Shown: positions 1 through 6,001, numbered from the stretch's first letter. The stretch: DNA of 6,065 bases from Campylobacterales bacterium (GCA_027009865.1 JALVCR010000007.1:1-6065); one strand, 5' to 3'. Numbers and translations are program-made. The notes: generated from the letters alone by a model not told the origin.

Positions 1-1
1 A

Positions 2-178
2 GGACTTGCCATATCCTTGGGAGGAAGGTGCGCTTTGGTTGTTGCTCCTTTTGGTCTTAAAGTATATTCAATTTTTGGATGGCTTATTAAAAAAGGCATA
101 GAGCAGTTTTATAAATGCCCTTTGAAGGTGATGGCAAGAAGGGGTTATAGGTTGATGAAGCCTTGTGAGAGAAAATAA
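2..178 (+). CDS. 3' end of an unrecognised protein gene (partial)
   Basis: An open frame enters from the left edge and runs 58 codons to a TAA at 176-178; the start lies outside the window. The visible C-terminus has a hydrophobic stretch at its beginning (GLAISLGG, then CALVVAPFGL) followed by a basic tail ending MKPCERK. It also has three cysteines. I do not recognise the family and propose no function. This frame is preferred because it is the only one of the six open over the whole stretch and it ends just before the next gene's promoter. A competing short frame starting at 3 stops at 101. The gap to the next start is 42 bp and contains a T-rich run, so the gene probably ends its transcription unit here or reads through into the CYTH-CHAD gene. 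Confidence 0.5.
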   Translation, partial: GLAISLGGRCALVVAPFGLKVYSIFGWLIKKGIEQFYKCPLKVMARRGYRLMKPCERK

Positions 179-183
179 ATTTT

Positions 184-214
184 TTGTTTTTTAGTTTGAT
201 TTATTGGTTATAAT
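184..214 (+). promoter_or_regulatory. Promoter of the CYTH-CHAD gene, TATAAT -10 box
   Basis: A consensus TATAAT lies at 209-214, inside the 42-bp gap before the ATG at 221. The best -35-like element is TTGTTT at 184-189, with a long 19-bp spacer, so recognition probably rests on the -10 box and the T-rich upstream DNA, as in Campylobacterota sigma-70 promoters. Transcription starting about 7 bases past the box would begin at about 220-222, on the start codon itself. Confidence 0.5.
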
Positions 215-220
215 TAAAGT

Positions 221-1690
221 ATGAAAAATTTAGAGATAGAGAAAAGATTTTTGCTTTTTCCTTGCAGTATTAAAAAGTTTTTGCATAAAAATAGACTATC
301 CTACAGAGTTTTCCCTATTTTGCAGTTTTATCTGCCATCAAGGGAGGGCGAAGTTGTAAGATATAGAAAAGTAGGAAAAAGGTTCATAAAGACTGTAAAA
401 AGAGGGGAGGGGCTTGTTAGAGAGGAGTTTGAAGAGGATGTTGATAAAGAAGAGTTTTTAAAAGCTCTTTTAAACAAAGAGGGAAGAGTTGTTTATAAAA
501 ACAGATATAAAGTAAAATATAATAACTTAAATTTTGAGCTGGATGAGTTTTTGAAAAATTTAAGAGGGCTTAATATTTTGGAAGTTGAGTTTAAAGATGA
601 AAATGAAGCCTCCTCTTTTGTTTTGCCAGATATTTTTAAACCTCTTGTTATAAAAGAGATAACCTCTTTTAGAGAGTTTAGCAACAAGGCTCTCTCTAAA
701 AGCTTTTATCCTCCCTCTTTTGAGTTTGATTTTGAAACTTTTTTAAAAGATTTTTCTCCCTCTTTGAAAGCTTCTTTGAATATTTCCGCTTTTCCTTATG
801 TTAGTTTAAAAGATTTAATTAAGGTGAGTGTTTTTTCTCTTATAAATAGTGCGAAATTAAACAAAGAAGCAATTTTAAACGGGGATATGGATAGCGAAAG
901 ACTTCATCAGTTTAGAGTCTCTTTTAGGAAATTAAGAAGCATATTTGAAGCTTTGAATTTTGCTTTTAATAGGGAATTTTTGGAATGGCAAAAAGAGAGT
1001 TTAAAAATTTTGATGAAATATACAAATGAAATTAGAGATATTGACGTATTTTTGGAAAATCTTCAAAAATACAGAGAAGTTTTGCCCAAAAAATTAAAAG
1101 ATTCCCTAAATCCTATTTATTTTAAACTATTAAAAGAAAAAAGAGAAAAGCATAAAAGTTTAAAAGCTTTTTTAGAAAGCGAGTTTATAAAGGAGATATT
1201 GGAGTTTCTTGAGTGTTTTTCAAAGTCTAAAGATGAGAGCTTTTTTTCAAAAGAGGCTTCTTCTCCCGCTATTATAAAAGCAAAAGAGGTTTTGTTCTTT
1301 TTAAGAGATGATTTTGTTAAAAGATCTAAGAAGATAAAAATAAGCTCTTCTTCGAAAAAATATCATACTTTGAGAATAGAGGCAAAAAAAATTAGATATT
1401 TGGGAGAGTTTTTCCATTGTGTTTTAGAGGAGAATTCCTACAAAAAATTTGAAAAGTCTTTGAAAGATTTGCAAACTATTTTAGGAGAGCATCAAGATTT
1501 TGAGATTCAAAGAGAAAGGTTAAAAGATATTTTAAAAAATGAAAATCTAAACAAAGAGAGCAAAGAAGCGGTTAAATTTTTAATAGCTTTTTTGAAAAAA
1601 GAGATTTTAAAAAGAAGAAAGAAATTTAAAAAATTTTCCAAAAAGTTTAAACAAAACAGGGAATTTAGGGCCATGATTTGTAGGTATTAA
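221..1690 (+). CDS. CYTH and CHAD domain-containing protein (putative triphosphatase/polyphosphate-binding)
   Basis: This 489-residue cytoplasmic protein joins an N-terminal CYTH domain (about 3-155) to a CHAD domain (about 195-470). The CYTH part shows the opening ExExK-type motif as EIEKR at 5-9 (the basic residue is Arg), RYR at 47-49, KTVKRG at 57-62, acidic REEFEED at 67-73, DEF at 108-110 and EVEF at 121-124. These line the tunnel that binds triphosphate or nucleotides with metal ions. The CHAD part shows its conserved basic helices: LHQFRVSFRKLRS (228-240), IRDIDVF (271-277), HTLRIEAKKIRYLGEF (382-397) and LGEHQD (421-426). CHAD domains are known to bind inorganic polyphosphate. The fusion therefore suggests a polyphosphate/triphosphate-handling enzyme, perhaps a tripolyphosphatase; the substrate is inferred. 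The start is chosen because the CYTH motif begins at residue 5; no good Shine-Dalgarno precedes it. The very basic C-terminus ends in MICRY, which may be a replaced tail (see findings). Confidence 0.9.
   Translation: MKNLEIEKRFLLFPCSIKKFLHKNRLSYRVFPILQFYLPSREGEVVRYRKVGKRFIKTVKRGEGLVREEFEEDVDKEEFLKALLNKEGRVVYKNRYKVKYNNLNFELDEFLKNLRGLNILEVEFKDENEASSFVLPDIFKPLVIKEITSFREFSNKALSKSFYPPSFEFDFETFLKDFSPSLKASLNISAFPYVSLKDLIKVSVFSLINSAKLNKEAILNGDMDSERLHQFRVSFRKLRSIFEALNFAFNREFLEWQKESLKILMKYTNEIRDIDVFLENLQKYREVLPKKLKDSLNPIYFKLLKEKREKHKSLKAFLESEFIKEILEFLECFSKSKDESFFSKEASSPAIIKAKEVLFFLRDDFVKRSKKIKISSSSKKYHTLRIEAKKIRYLGEFFHCVLEENSYKKFEKSLKDLQTILGEHQDFEIQRERLKDILKNENLNKESKEAVKFLIAFLKKEILKRRKKFKKFSKKFKQNREFRAMICRY
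1662..1674 (+). repeat. 13-bp direct repeat, left copy
   Basis: The sequence AATTTAGGGCCAT occurs here, in the codons for E481-M485 of the CYTH-CHAD protein. It occurs again exactly at 2291-2303. The two copies bracket the DUF4160-DUF2442 cassette with a period of 629 bp. Its five G/C bases make a chance match in AT-rich DNA less likely. It is a candidate target duplication or recombination site. Confidence 0.65.
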
Positions 1691-1697
1691 AACTAAA

Positions 1698-1713
1698 TAT
1701 AATATGTTATAAT
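1698..1713 (+). promoter_or_regulatory. Promoter(s) of the DUF4160-DUF2442 cassette
   Basis: Two consensus -10 boxes lie 10 bp apart: TATAAT at 1698-1703 and TATAAT at 1708-1713. The second is preceded by TG plus one base (1705-1707), giving a full extended -10. Transcription from the second would start near 1720, leaving a leader of about 13 nt. That leader holds the AGGA Shine-Dalgarno (1724-1727) five bases before the ATG. The pair therefore has its own expression signal right after the CYTH-CHAD stop codon. Confidence 0.6.
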
Positions 1714-1732
1714 AAAATAAAACAGGAATTAA

Positions 1733-1999
1733 ATGCCAACTATATCAATGTTTTATGGAATTATTGTAAGAATGTATTGTGCTCCTAATGAACATGAACC
1801 GGCGCATATTCATGTTTATTATCAAGATTATAGAGCAGTAATAGACATCAATAAAATTGAATTGATTGAAGGTAAATTTCCAAAGAATAAATTAAGGCTT
1901 GTGTTAGCTTGGGTAGAATTGAGACAAGAGGAATTATTAGCTGATTGGAAGTTAGCCCAAAATGGTGAATTGCCTTTTAAAATAGATCCTTTAAAATAG
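1733..1999 (+). CDS. DUF4160 domain-containing protein
   Basis: This 88-residue protein is a full-length DUF4160 member. It shows the family opening MPTIS-MFYGIIVRMY (1-15), the histidine-rich EHEPAHIHVYY (20-30, with an HxH at 25-27), the AVIDI strand (35-39), IEGKFP (45-50), the LAW and EELLADW helix (58-72) and the closing PFKIDPL (81-87). The biochemical function is unknown. Such genes commonly sit directly upstream of a DUF2442 gene, as here, and the pair is regarded as toxin-antitoxin-like. The ATG has a good AGGA site at 1724-1727. The stop TAG at 1997-1999 overlaps the ribosome binding site of the next gene, so the two are translated together. No signal peptide or membrane segment is visible. 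Family assignment is firm; the toxin-antitoxin role is inference. Confidence 0.85.
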   Translation: MPTISMFYGIIVRMYCAPNEHEPAHIHVYYQDYRAVIDINKIELIEGKFPKNKLRLVLAWVELRQEELLADWKLAQNGELPFKIDPLK

Positions 2000-2009
2000 G
2001 AATGTAATT

Positions 2010-2282
2010 ATGTATTTAGCAGTTAAAGATGTAAAAGCCCTTGAGAATTACTTATTACTTTTAAAATTTGAAAATGGAGAAGAGAGAATATTTGATGTAA
2101 AGCCTTATCTAAATATTGGAAAGTTTAAAGAGTTGAAAAATCAAGATTTATTTAAAAGAGTTAGAGTTAGTTTTGATACTATAGAATGGCCAAATCAATT
2201 AGACTTAGATCCGGAGCTTTTATATAAGAAATCATTTAGCAGATTAAATAATTTAATGAATCAAACTGTAAACAATTCATAA
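2010..2282 (+). CDS. DUF2442 domain-containing protein
   Basis: This 90-residue protein matches the short form of DUF2442. It has an N-terminal VKDVKALENYLLLLKFENGEERIFDV (5-30; the family pattern is a two-strand hairpin ending in FD), then KPYLNIGKFKELKNQDLFKRV (31-51), and the signature TIEWPNQLDLDPELLY (57-72) with W60, P61, D65, D67 and P68. A structurally characterised longer DUF2442 protein has been described as a putative DNA-binding protein, so this could be the regulatory or antitoxin partner of the DUF4160 protein; that is inference. The ATG lies 10 bases after the upstream stop, with AGGAA at 1998-2002 as ribosome binding site. The tail after about residue 80 (NLMNQTVNNS) is polar and not conserved. 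The gene ends nine bases before the terminator hairpin. Confidence 0.85.
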   Translation: MYLAVKDVKALENYLLLLKFENGEERIFDVKPYLNIGKFKELKNQDLFKRVRVSFDTIEWPNQLDLDPELLYKKSFSRLNNLMNQTVNNS

Positions 2283-2290
2283 TAACTCAT

Positions 2291-2303
2291 AATTTAGGGC
2301 CAT
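2291..2303 (+). repeat. 13-bp direct repeat, right copy
   Basis: This is the exact second copy of AATTTAGGGCCAT (first at 1662-1674). Bases 2291-2301 are also the left arm of the terminator hairpin. The copy sits at the downstream boundary of the DUF4160-DUF2442 cassette. Confidence 0.65.
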
Positions 2304-2326
2304 TTACAGTATCGGCCCTAAATTTT
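2291..2326. terminator. Bidirectional intrinsic terminator between DUF2442 and htpX
   Basis: AATTTAGGGCC (2291-2301) and its exact reverse complement GGCCCTAAATT (2314-2324) form a perfect 11-bp stem with a 12-nt loop. On the + strand the stem runs into AAATTTT, giving the U-tract for the rightward genes. On the - strand it begins directly after the htpX stop codon (2325-2327) and is followed by an A/U-rich tail with weaker U-tract character. Its place between convergent genes fits a shared terminator. Confidence 0.75.
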
Positions 2327-3203
2327 AAATTTGGTATCCCATTTCTATTGCCACTTTTTTGATATTTTCAAGTCTTTTTTCGATAGGTGGGTGAGAAGAA
2401 AAGAGATCCATAAAACCTACAATTCCAAAAGCTTTCATATCGCTTGGCAAGGCTACCTGCTCTTTTGGAATATTTCCAAGTTTTGCAAGAGCGTAATATA
2501 TTCCGTTTGGACCGTCAAGTTTAACAGCTCCAGCATCCGCTTTATACTCTCTGTATCTGCTAAACCACATAGCAAGCATTGTTGCAAAAATAGTTAGCAC
2601 CATTTCAAGCGCAAAACTTATTCCCATATAAGCTATTGGCGATACTTCTCCGTTTTCATCTTTTGGAGCAAACAGATTTGCAAGAAATCTTGATAGGAAA
2701 AAGACAAAAGTGTTCAAAACTCCTTGAAGCAGCGTCATAGTAACCATATCCCCATGTTTTATATGGGATATTTCATGCGCTAAAACCCCTTCTATCTCTT
2801 TGGGAGACATCATATCAAAAAGAGAAGTGGAAACGGCTACTAATGAGTCGTTTTTGTTCCAGCCGGTGGCAAAAGCGTTTGGAGGACCATCAAATATTCC
2901 AACTTCAGGCAGTCCTATTTTTGCCTCTTTTGCAAGCTTGTGAACCGTCTCTACAAGCCATGCTTCTGTCTCATTTGAGGGAGTTTCTATAACTTCCACT
3001 CCCATATGCATTTTTGCCATCCATTTGGATAGAAAAAGGGATATTAACGCTCCGCTAAATCCGATTATAACGGATAAAATCAACAACCCGTTTGTAGTGT
3101 TGTGATCGAGTCTTATTCCAAAAAAGAGCTCTACTAAAAATATTGTAAGATATATTGAAGCCATTACGGCTAAGTTCATCAGGATAAAAAGAACTATTCC
3201 CAT
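2325..3203 (-). CDS. htpX: HtpX-type membrane zinc metalloprotease (M48B family)
   Basis: HtpX is an integral inner-membrane endopeptidase that degrades damaged or misfolded membrane proteins. This 292-residue copy is full length. It has two N-terminal membrane segments (about 4-30 and 38-58), a cytoplasmic catalytic region with the zinc motif HEISH at 143-147 in LAHEISHIKHGD, further hydrophobic segments near 153-178 and 189-214, and the third zinc-ligand motif SRYREYKADAGA (215-226, E219). The C-terminus carries SSHPPIEKRL (269-278), typical of the family, as is PNAFATG at 108-114. The start is supported by a strong AAGGAG at 3209-3214 with a 5-base spacer. It follows the pyruvate kinase gene by 61 bp on the same strand and may be cotranscribed with it or driven from its own extended -10 element. 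The stop abuts the terminator hairpin. All catalytic residues are present. Confidence 0.95.
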   Translation of the reverse strand: MGIVLFILMNLAVMASIYLTIFLVELFFGIRLDHNTTNGLLILSVIIGFSGALISLFLSKWMAKMHMGVEVIETPSNETEAWLVETVHKLAKEAKIGLPEVGIFDGPPNAFATGWNKNDSLVAVSTSLFDMMSPKEIEGVLAHEISHIKHGDMVTMTLLQGVLNTFVFFLSRFLANLFAPKDENGEVSPIAYMGISFALEMVLTIFATMLAMWFSRYREYKADAGAVKLDGPNGIYYALAKLGNIPKEQVALPSDMKAFGIVGFMDLFSSHPPIEKRLENIKKVAIEMGYQI

Positions 3204-3227
3204 CTCTTCTCCTTCTTTTTTTCTTCG

Positions 3228-3236
3228 ATTTTACCA
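3228..3236 (-). promoter_or_regulatory. Candidate extended -10 promoter for htpX
   Basis: On the - strand the 61-bp gap between pyk and htpX contains TGGTAAAAT (3236 down to 3228), an extended -10 element with one mismatch to TATAAT. The predicted start of transcription is near 3221, about 18 bases before the ATG, and the leader includes the AAGGAG site. No good -35 is seen; the upstream DNA is an A/T-rich tract (3238-3254). It could give htpX expression separate from the operon. Confidence 0.4.
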
Positions 3237-3264
3237 CAAAATTTAAAATTTTTACGCAACAAAA

Positions 3265-4629
3265 CTATCTTTTTATATGCCTTACGCTTTTTCCTTGAGA
3301 TATTTTCTCTCCCAAATATCCGGTTACTAAAAGAAAGCATATAGATTTTAGTTTAGCTTTCTTAGAAAATTTATTCACAAGCTCCTTTTCGGTTTCAAAA
3401 TGGTCTATAAAAATAGCATTCTCCACTCCCCATATAAGAGAGGTTTTATTTAAAAGAGATCTATTTGGCGTGATAAGATATATTTTCTTTTTTGGCCTAA
3501 ATTTACAAAGATGCAAAAGAGTATATCCTGAAAGAGAGAGCGCGCTTATAAAATCGCACTCTAAAATAGTGGATAGCTCGGCTGCGGCATAGGGGAAAGC
3601 CTCTCTTTGAGAGGGAAGATATGACTGATAATAATGATATGCGTTTTGAGCCTCTTTTATTGTATCAACCAAAGTTTTTAGAGCCTCTTTTGGATATTTG
3701 CCAATAGCTGTCTCATCTGAGAGCATAACCGCATCCGTTCCGTCAAATACGGCGTTTGTAACGTCTGATACTTCCGCTCTTGTCGGAAAAGGGGAATTTA
3801 TCATGGAAGTTAGCATTTGAGTTGCGGTTATAACCGGTTTTGCTTTTTCATTGCACTTTTTTATTATCTCTTTTTGTAAAATCGGAACTTTAGAAAGTCC
3901 CGCTTCCGCTCCCAAATCGCCTCTTGCCACCATGACCGCATCGCTTGCTTCTATTATCTCGTCGATATTTAAAAGAGCGCTTTTTCTCTCTATTTTTGCT
4001 ACCACCCAAGCGTCTGAGCCGTTTTCTTTTAAAATCTTTTTAGCTTCTAAAATATCGTTTTTGCTGCTTACAAAAGAGATGGCAACAAAATCGACTCCCT
4101 CTTTGGCTCCAAATTTTATATCTTCAATATCTTTTTTTGTAAGAGCATGAAGAGCGATATTTGCGTTTGGGAAATTTATTCCTTTCCCCTCCATCACTCT
4201 TCCGGGAGTTAAAACCTCCAAAACAACTTCGTTTTGAGATTTTTTAATTACTCTTGTTTGAACCGTTCCATCCGCAAAAAATATCTCATCTCCCTCTTTT
4301 AAATCATCTATAATTTTTGGATAAGTTAAAGAGAAAGCTTCATTTGAGGGAGTTTTTGCCATTTTTAAAATATCTCCCTTTTTTACCTCTTTTGGCTCTT
4401 TCATGCCCTTTATTCTTATTTTAGGTCCGCATATATCTTGTAAAATTCCGACTATTTTTCCTTTTTTATTTGCTATATTTTTAATAGTTTCTATTGTATC
4501 TTTATGCTCTTTATATGTTCCGTAAGAGAAATTTAGTCTAAATACGTTTACGCCTATATCTATAAGCTCTTCTATTTTCTCTTTGCTGTTTGTAGATGGC
4601 CCTAATGTCGCAACTATTTTTATTTTCAT
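3265..4629 (-). CDS. pyk: Pyruvate kinase
   Basis: Pyruvate kinase converts phosphoenolpyruvate and ADP to pyruvate and ATP in the cytoplasm. At 454 residues it is slightly short for the family (about 470-480), but complete. The TIM-barrel residues are visible: TLGP (8-11), RLNFS (31-35), DICGPKIRI (65-73), FVAISFV (181-187), the signature AKIER with catalytic K212 and metal ligand E214, ARGDLG (235-240, D238), PVITATQML (265-273), PTRAEVSDV (282-290) and DAVMLSDETA (299-308). The B domain spans about 74-157 and the reduced C-terminal domain about 335-454. Lys70 stands where potassium-dependent enzymes have Glu (rabbit 117), so potassium independence is predicted. Gly of the usual LSGETA is Asp305. 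The ATG overlaps the upstream TAA by one base (TAATG), with AGGA at 4638-4641, so translation is probably coupled to the flavoprotein gene. Confidence 0.96.
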   Translation of the reverse strand: MKIKIVATLGPSTNSKEKIEELIDIGVNVFRLNFSYGTYKEHKDTIETIKNIANKKGKIVGILQDICGPKIRIKGMKEPKEVKKGDILKMAKTPSNEAFSLTYPKIIDDLKEGDEIFFADGTVQTRVIKKSQNEVVLEVLTPGRVMEGKGINFPNANIALHALTKKDIEDIKFGAKEGVDFVAISFVSSKNDILEAKKILKENGSDAWVVAKIERKSALLNIDEIIEASDAVMVARGDLGAEAGLSKVPILQKEIIKKCNEKAKPVITATQMLTSMINSPFPTRAEVSDVTNAVFDGTDAVMLSDETAIGKYPKEALKTLVDTIKEAQNAYHYYQSYLPSQREAFPYAAAELSTILECDFISALSLSGYTLLHLCKFRPKKKIYLITPNRSLLNKTSLIWGVENAIFIDHFETEKELVNKFSKKAKLKSICFLLVTGYLGEKISQGKSVRHIKR

Positions 4630-5990
4630 TACTCTTTTCCTATTCTAAGTTTTGCTATATTTTGCGCTGCCTGAACGATAGGATAGGCAGTCGGAGCCGA
4701 TGTTAAAAGAGGATGGGTTGCTACTTGAAGATTTAAAAGATCAAATACATTCATTCTCTTTTCTATAATGACTCCCAAAATATTTATCATCTCTCCCGTA
4801 TCTATTCCTCCTATCACCTGAGCTCCTATTATTTGAAGAGAGCTTTTTAAAGCTATCAACTTTACAGTTTGCTTGTGATTATTTGGAAGTTTTGAAGGGT
4901 GTTTGTCATCGCTTATAATTGTGCTTGATACAACCGGAATTTTTTCGCATTTTGCGTTCTCTTCCGTAATTCCGGCCGATGCAAAACAGGTATCTCCAAC
5001 TACGGTTGAGAAGATTCCTATCGTTCCCGAGAATGATTTTACCATATTTATATTGTAAAGGTTGGCTACGGCCACTCTTGCTTCTGCGGTAGCGGTAGAG
5101 GCTAACATTATCGGTATTGTTCTTCTTGTGATAAAGTGTCTCTTTTCAGCGCAGTCTCCTATCGCAAAAACATCTTTTTTTGTAGTTCTCATATACTCAT
5201 CTACATAAATTGTATCAAACTGTCTTTTTGAGATTCCGGAATCTATAGCCATTTTTGTATTGGGTCTGTATCCAGTTGCCATAATTACAGCTTCGCATTC
5301 TACCTCTTCTTCATTTTCCAATAAAACTTTGGAGGCTTTATTTTCTTCGTTTAGAACTATTTTTTTTGCATGTCTGTTTTTGTGGAAAGTTATATTTTCA
5401 GAAAGCATAATGGATTCCATCTGCTCTGAAAACTCTTCGTCAAAAGCGTTTTTTAGAAGTCTTGGGCCTATTAAATGAATCTTTTTGCCGCTTTTTGCAA
5501 GCTCCCCGGCTATTTCCACACCTATAAATCCGGTTCCTATTACAGCTATTGTTTGAAGTTTTTTTATTTTTTCATACATTTTTTCTATATAATCGGCCTC
5601 TTTTGGGACGTAAAAGACTCCTTTTGCGTCGTAATTTTCTATATTTTTAGGTTTGTTTGGTATTGAGCCTGTGGCTAAAATCAACTTTTCATAAGAATAC
5701 TCCTCTCCCTCTTTTCCGAAAGCTATTTTATTATCGAAATCTATTTTGACTATCTCGTCTATGATTAAATTAATTCCCATTTTTTTGGCTCTCTCTCCGC
5801 AAGGAATAAAATCGTCTTTTGGAGATTGTAAAAGAGGCCCAAATATGTATGGAATCCCGCACGGAACGAGAGATTTTTCGCTCTTTTTAATAACCGTTAC
5901 GCTTTTTTTAGGGTAGTAATCTCTTGCCGTATTTGCCGCCACTATCGCAGCAGGCCCTCCGCCTATTATTAATATATCACTTTTTTGCAT
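4629..5990 (-). CDS. FAD-dependent pyridine nucleotide-disulfide oxidoreductase (CoA-disulfide reductase/NADH oxidase-like)
   Basis: Cytoplasmic flavoprotein, 453 residues from the preferred start. Landmarks in order are the FAD-binding IIGGGPAA (8-15), the single redox cysteine in VPCGIPY (C44), LILATGS (103-109), the NAD(P)H-binding VIGTGFIGVE (150-159), ATGYRPN (238-244), the second FAD motif AIGDC (276-280) and a C-terminal dimerisation domain from about 320. The lone cysteine near residue 43-44, in place of a CxxxxC pair, defines the group containing CoA-disulfide reductase, NADH oxidase/peroxidase and NAD(P)H sulfur or persulfide reductases. The exact substrate cannot be read from sequence; sulfur or CoA-disulfide reduction would suit a sulfur-metabolising Campylobacterota. 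A GTG at 5991-5993 is an alternative start, but the AAGGAG at 5996-6001 is only two bases from it and five from the ATG at 5988-5990, the spacing also used by htpX. It is first in the operon with pyk, whose start overlaps its stop. Confidence 0.9.
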   Translation of the reverse strand: MQKSDILIIGGGPAAIVAANTARDYYPKKSVTVIKKSEKSLVPCGIPYIFGPLLQSPKDDFIPCGERAKKMGINLIIDEIVKIDFDNKIAFGKEGEEYSYEKLILATGSIPNKPKNIENYDAKGVFYVPKEADYIEKMYEKIKKLQTIAVIGTGFIGVEIAGELAKSGKKIHLIGPRLLKNAFDEEFSEQMESIMLSENITFHKNRHAKKIVLNEENKASKVLLENEEEVECEAVIMATGYRPNTKMAIDSGISKRQFDTIYVDEYMRTTKKDVFAIGDCAEKRHFITRRTIPIMLASTATAEARVAVANLYNINMVKSFSGTIGIFSTVVGDTCFASAGITEENAKCEKIPVVSSTIISDDKHPSKLPNNHKQTVKLIALKSSLQIIGAQVIGGIDTGEMINILGVIIEKRMNVFDLLNLQVATHPLLTSAPTAYPIVQAAQNIAKLRIGKE

Positions 5991-5995
5991 CACAT

Positions 5996-6001
5996 CTCCT
6001 T
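5996..6001 (-). promoter_or_regulatory. Shine-Dalgarno that selects the ATG start of the flavoprotein gene
   Basis: AAGGAG on the - strand lies five bases before the ATG at 5988-5990 but only two before the in-frame GTG at 5991-5993. The spacing favours the ATG, shortening the protein by one residue relative to the longest reading frame. Confidence 0.7.

Noticed and set aside
3..101. A competing short frame at the left edge, Leu-rich (DLPYPWEEG followed by many Leu), ending in TAG at 99-101
   Set aside because: The frame starting at 2 is open further, to 178, and reaches the promoter of the next gene. Two overlapping real frames are unlikely, although a sequence error cannot be excluded.
179..193. 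T-rich run after the partial gene as an intrinsic terminator
   Set aside because: There is no G/C-containing stem before the run; only A/T complementarity is present.
493..687. 64-residue reading frame on the - strand inside the CYTH-CHAD gene
   Set aside because: It is antisense to a well-supported gene, is low complexity (Ser/Lys/Phe rich), and has no ribosome binding site or family resemblance.
3055..3237. 60-residue - strand frame overlapping the htpX start
   Set aside because: It overlaps the htpX N-terminus in another frame, has a basic low-complexity start, and htpX itself has the clear ribosome binding site.
3238..3254. AAAATTTAAAATTTTT tract after the pyk stop as a terminator
   Set aside because: The stem would be A/T only and imperfect; it is more likely upstream DNA of the htpX promoter.
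3851..4150. 99-residue + strand frame inside pyk
   Set aside because: It is a mirror of pyruvate kinase codons; Ser/Ala/Phe-rich composition is typical of an antisense shadow.
5260..5666. Two + strand frames (5260-5478 and 5475-5666) inside the flavoprotein gene
   Set aside because: Both are antisense to conserved oxidoreductase motifs, with no recognisable domain.
5990..5995. ATG directly followed by TGA (5995 down to 5990 on the - strand), a possible start-stop regulatory element before the flavoprotein start
   Set aside because: It abuts the Shine-Dalgarno with no spacer, so initiation there is implausible; it arises by chance from GATGTGATG.
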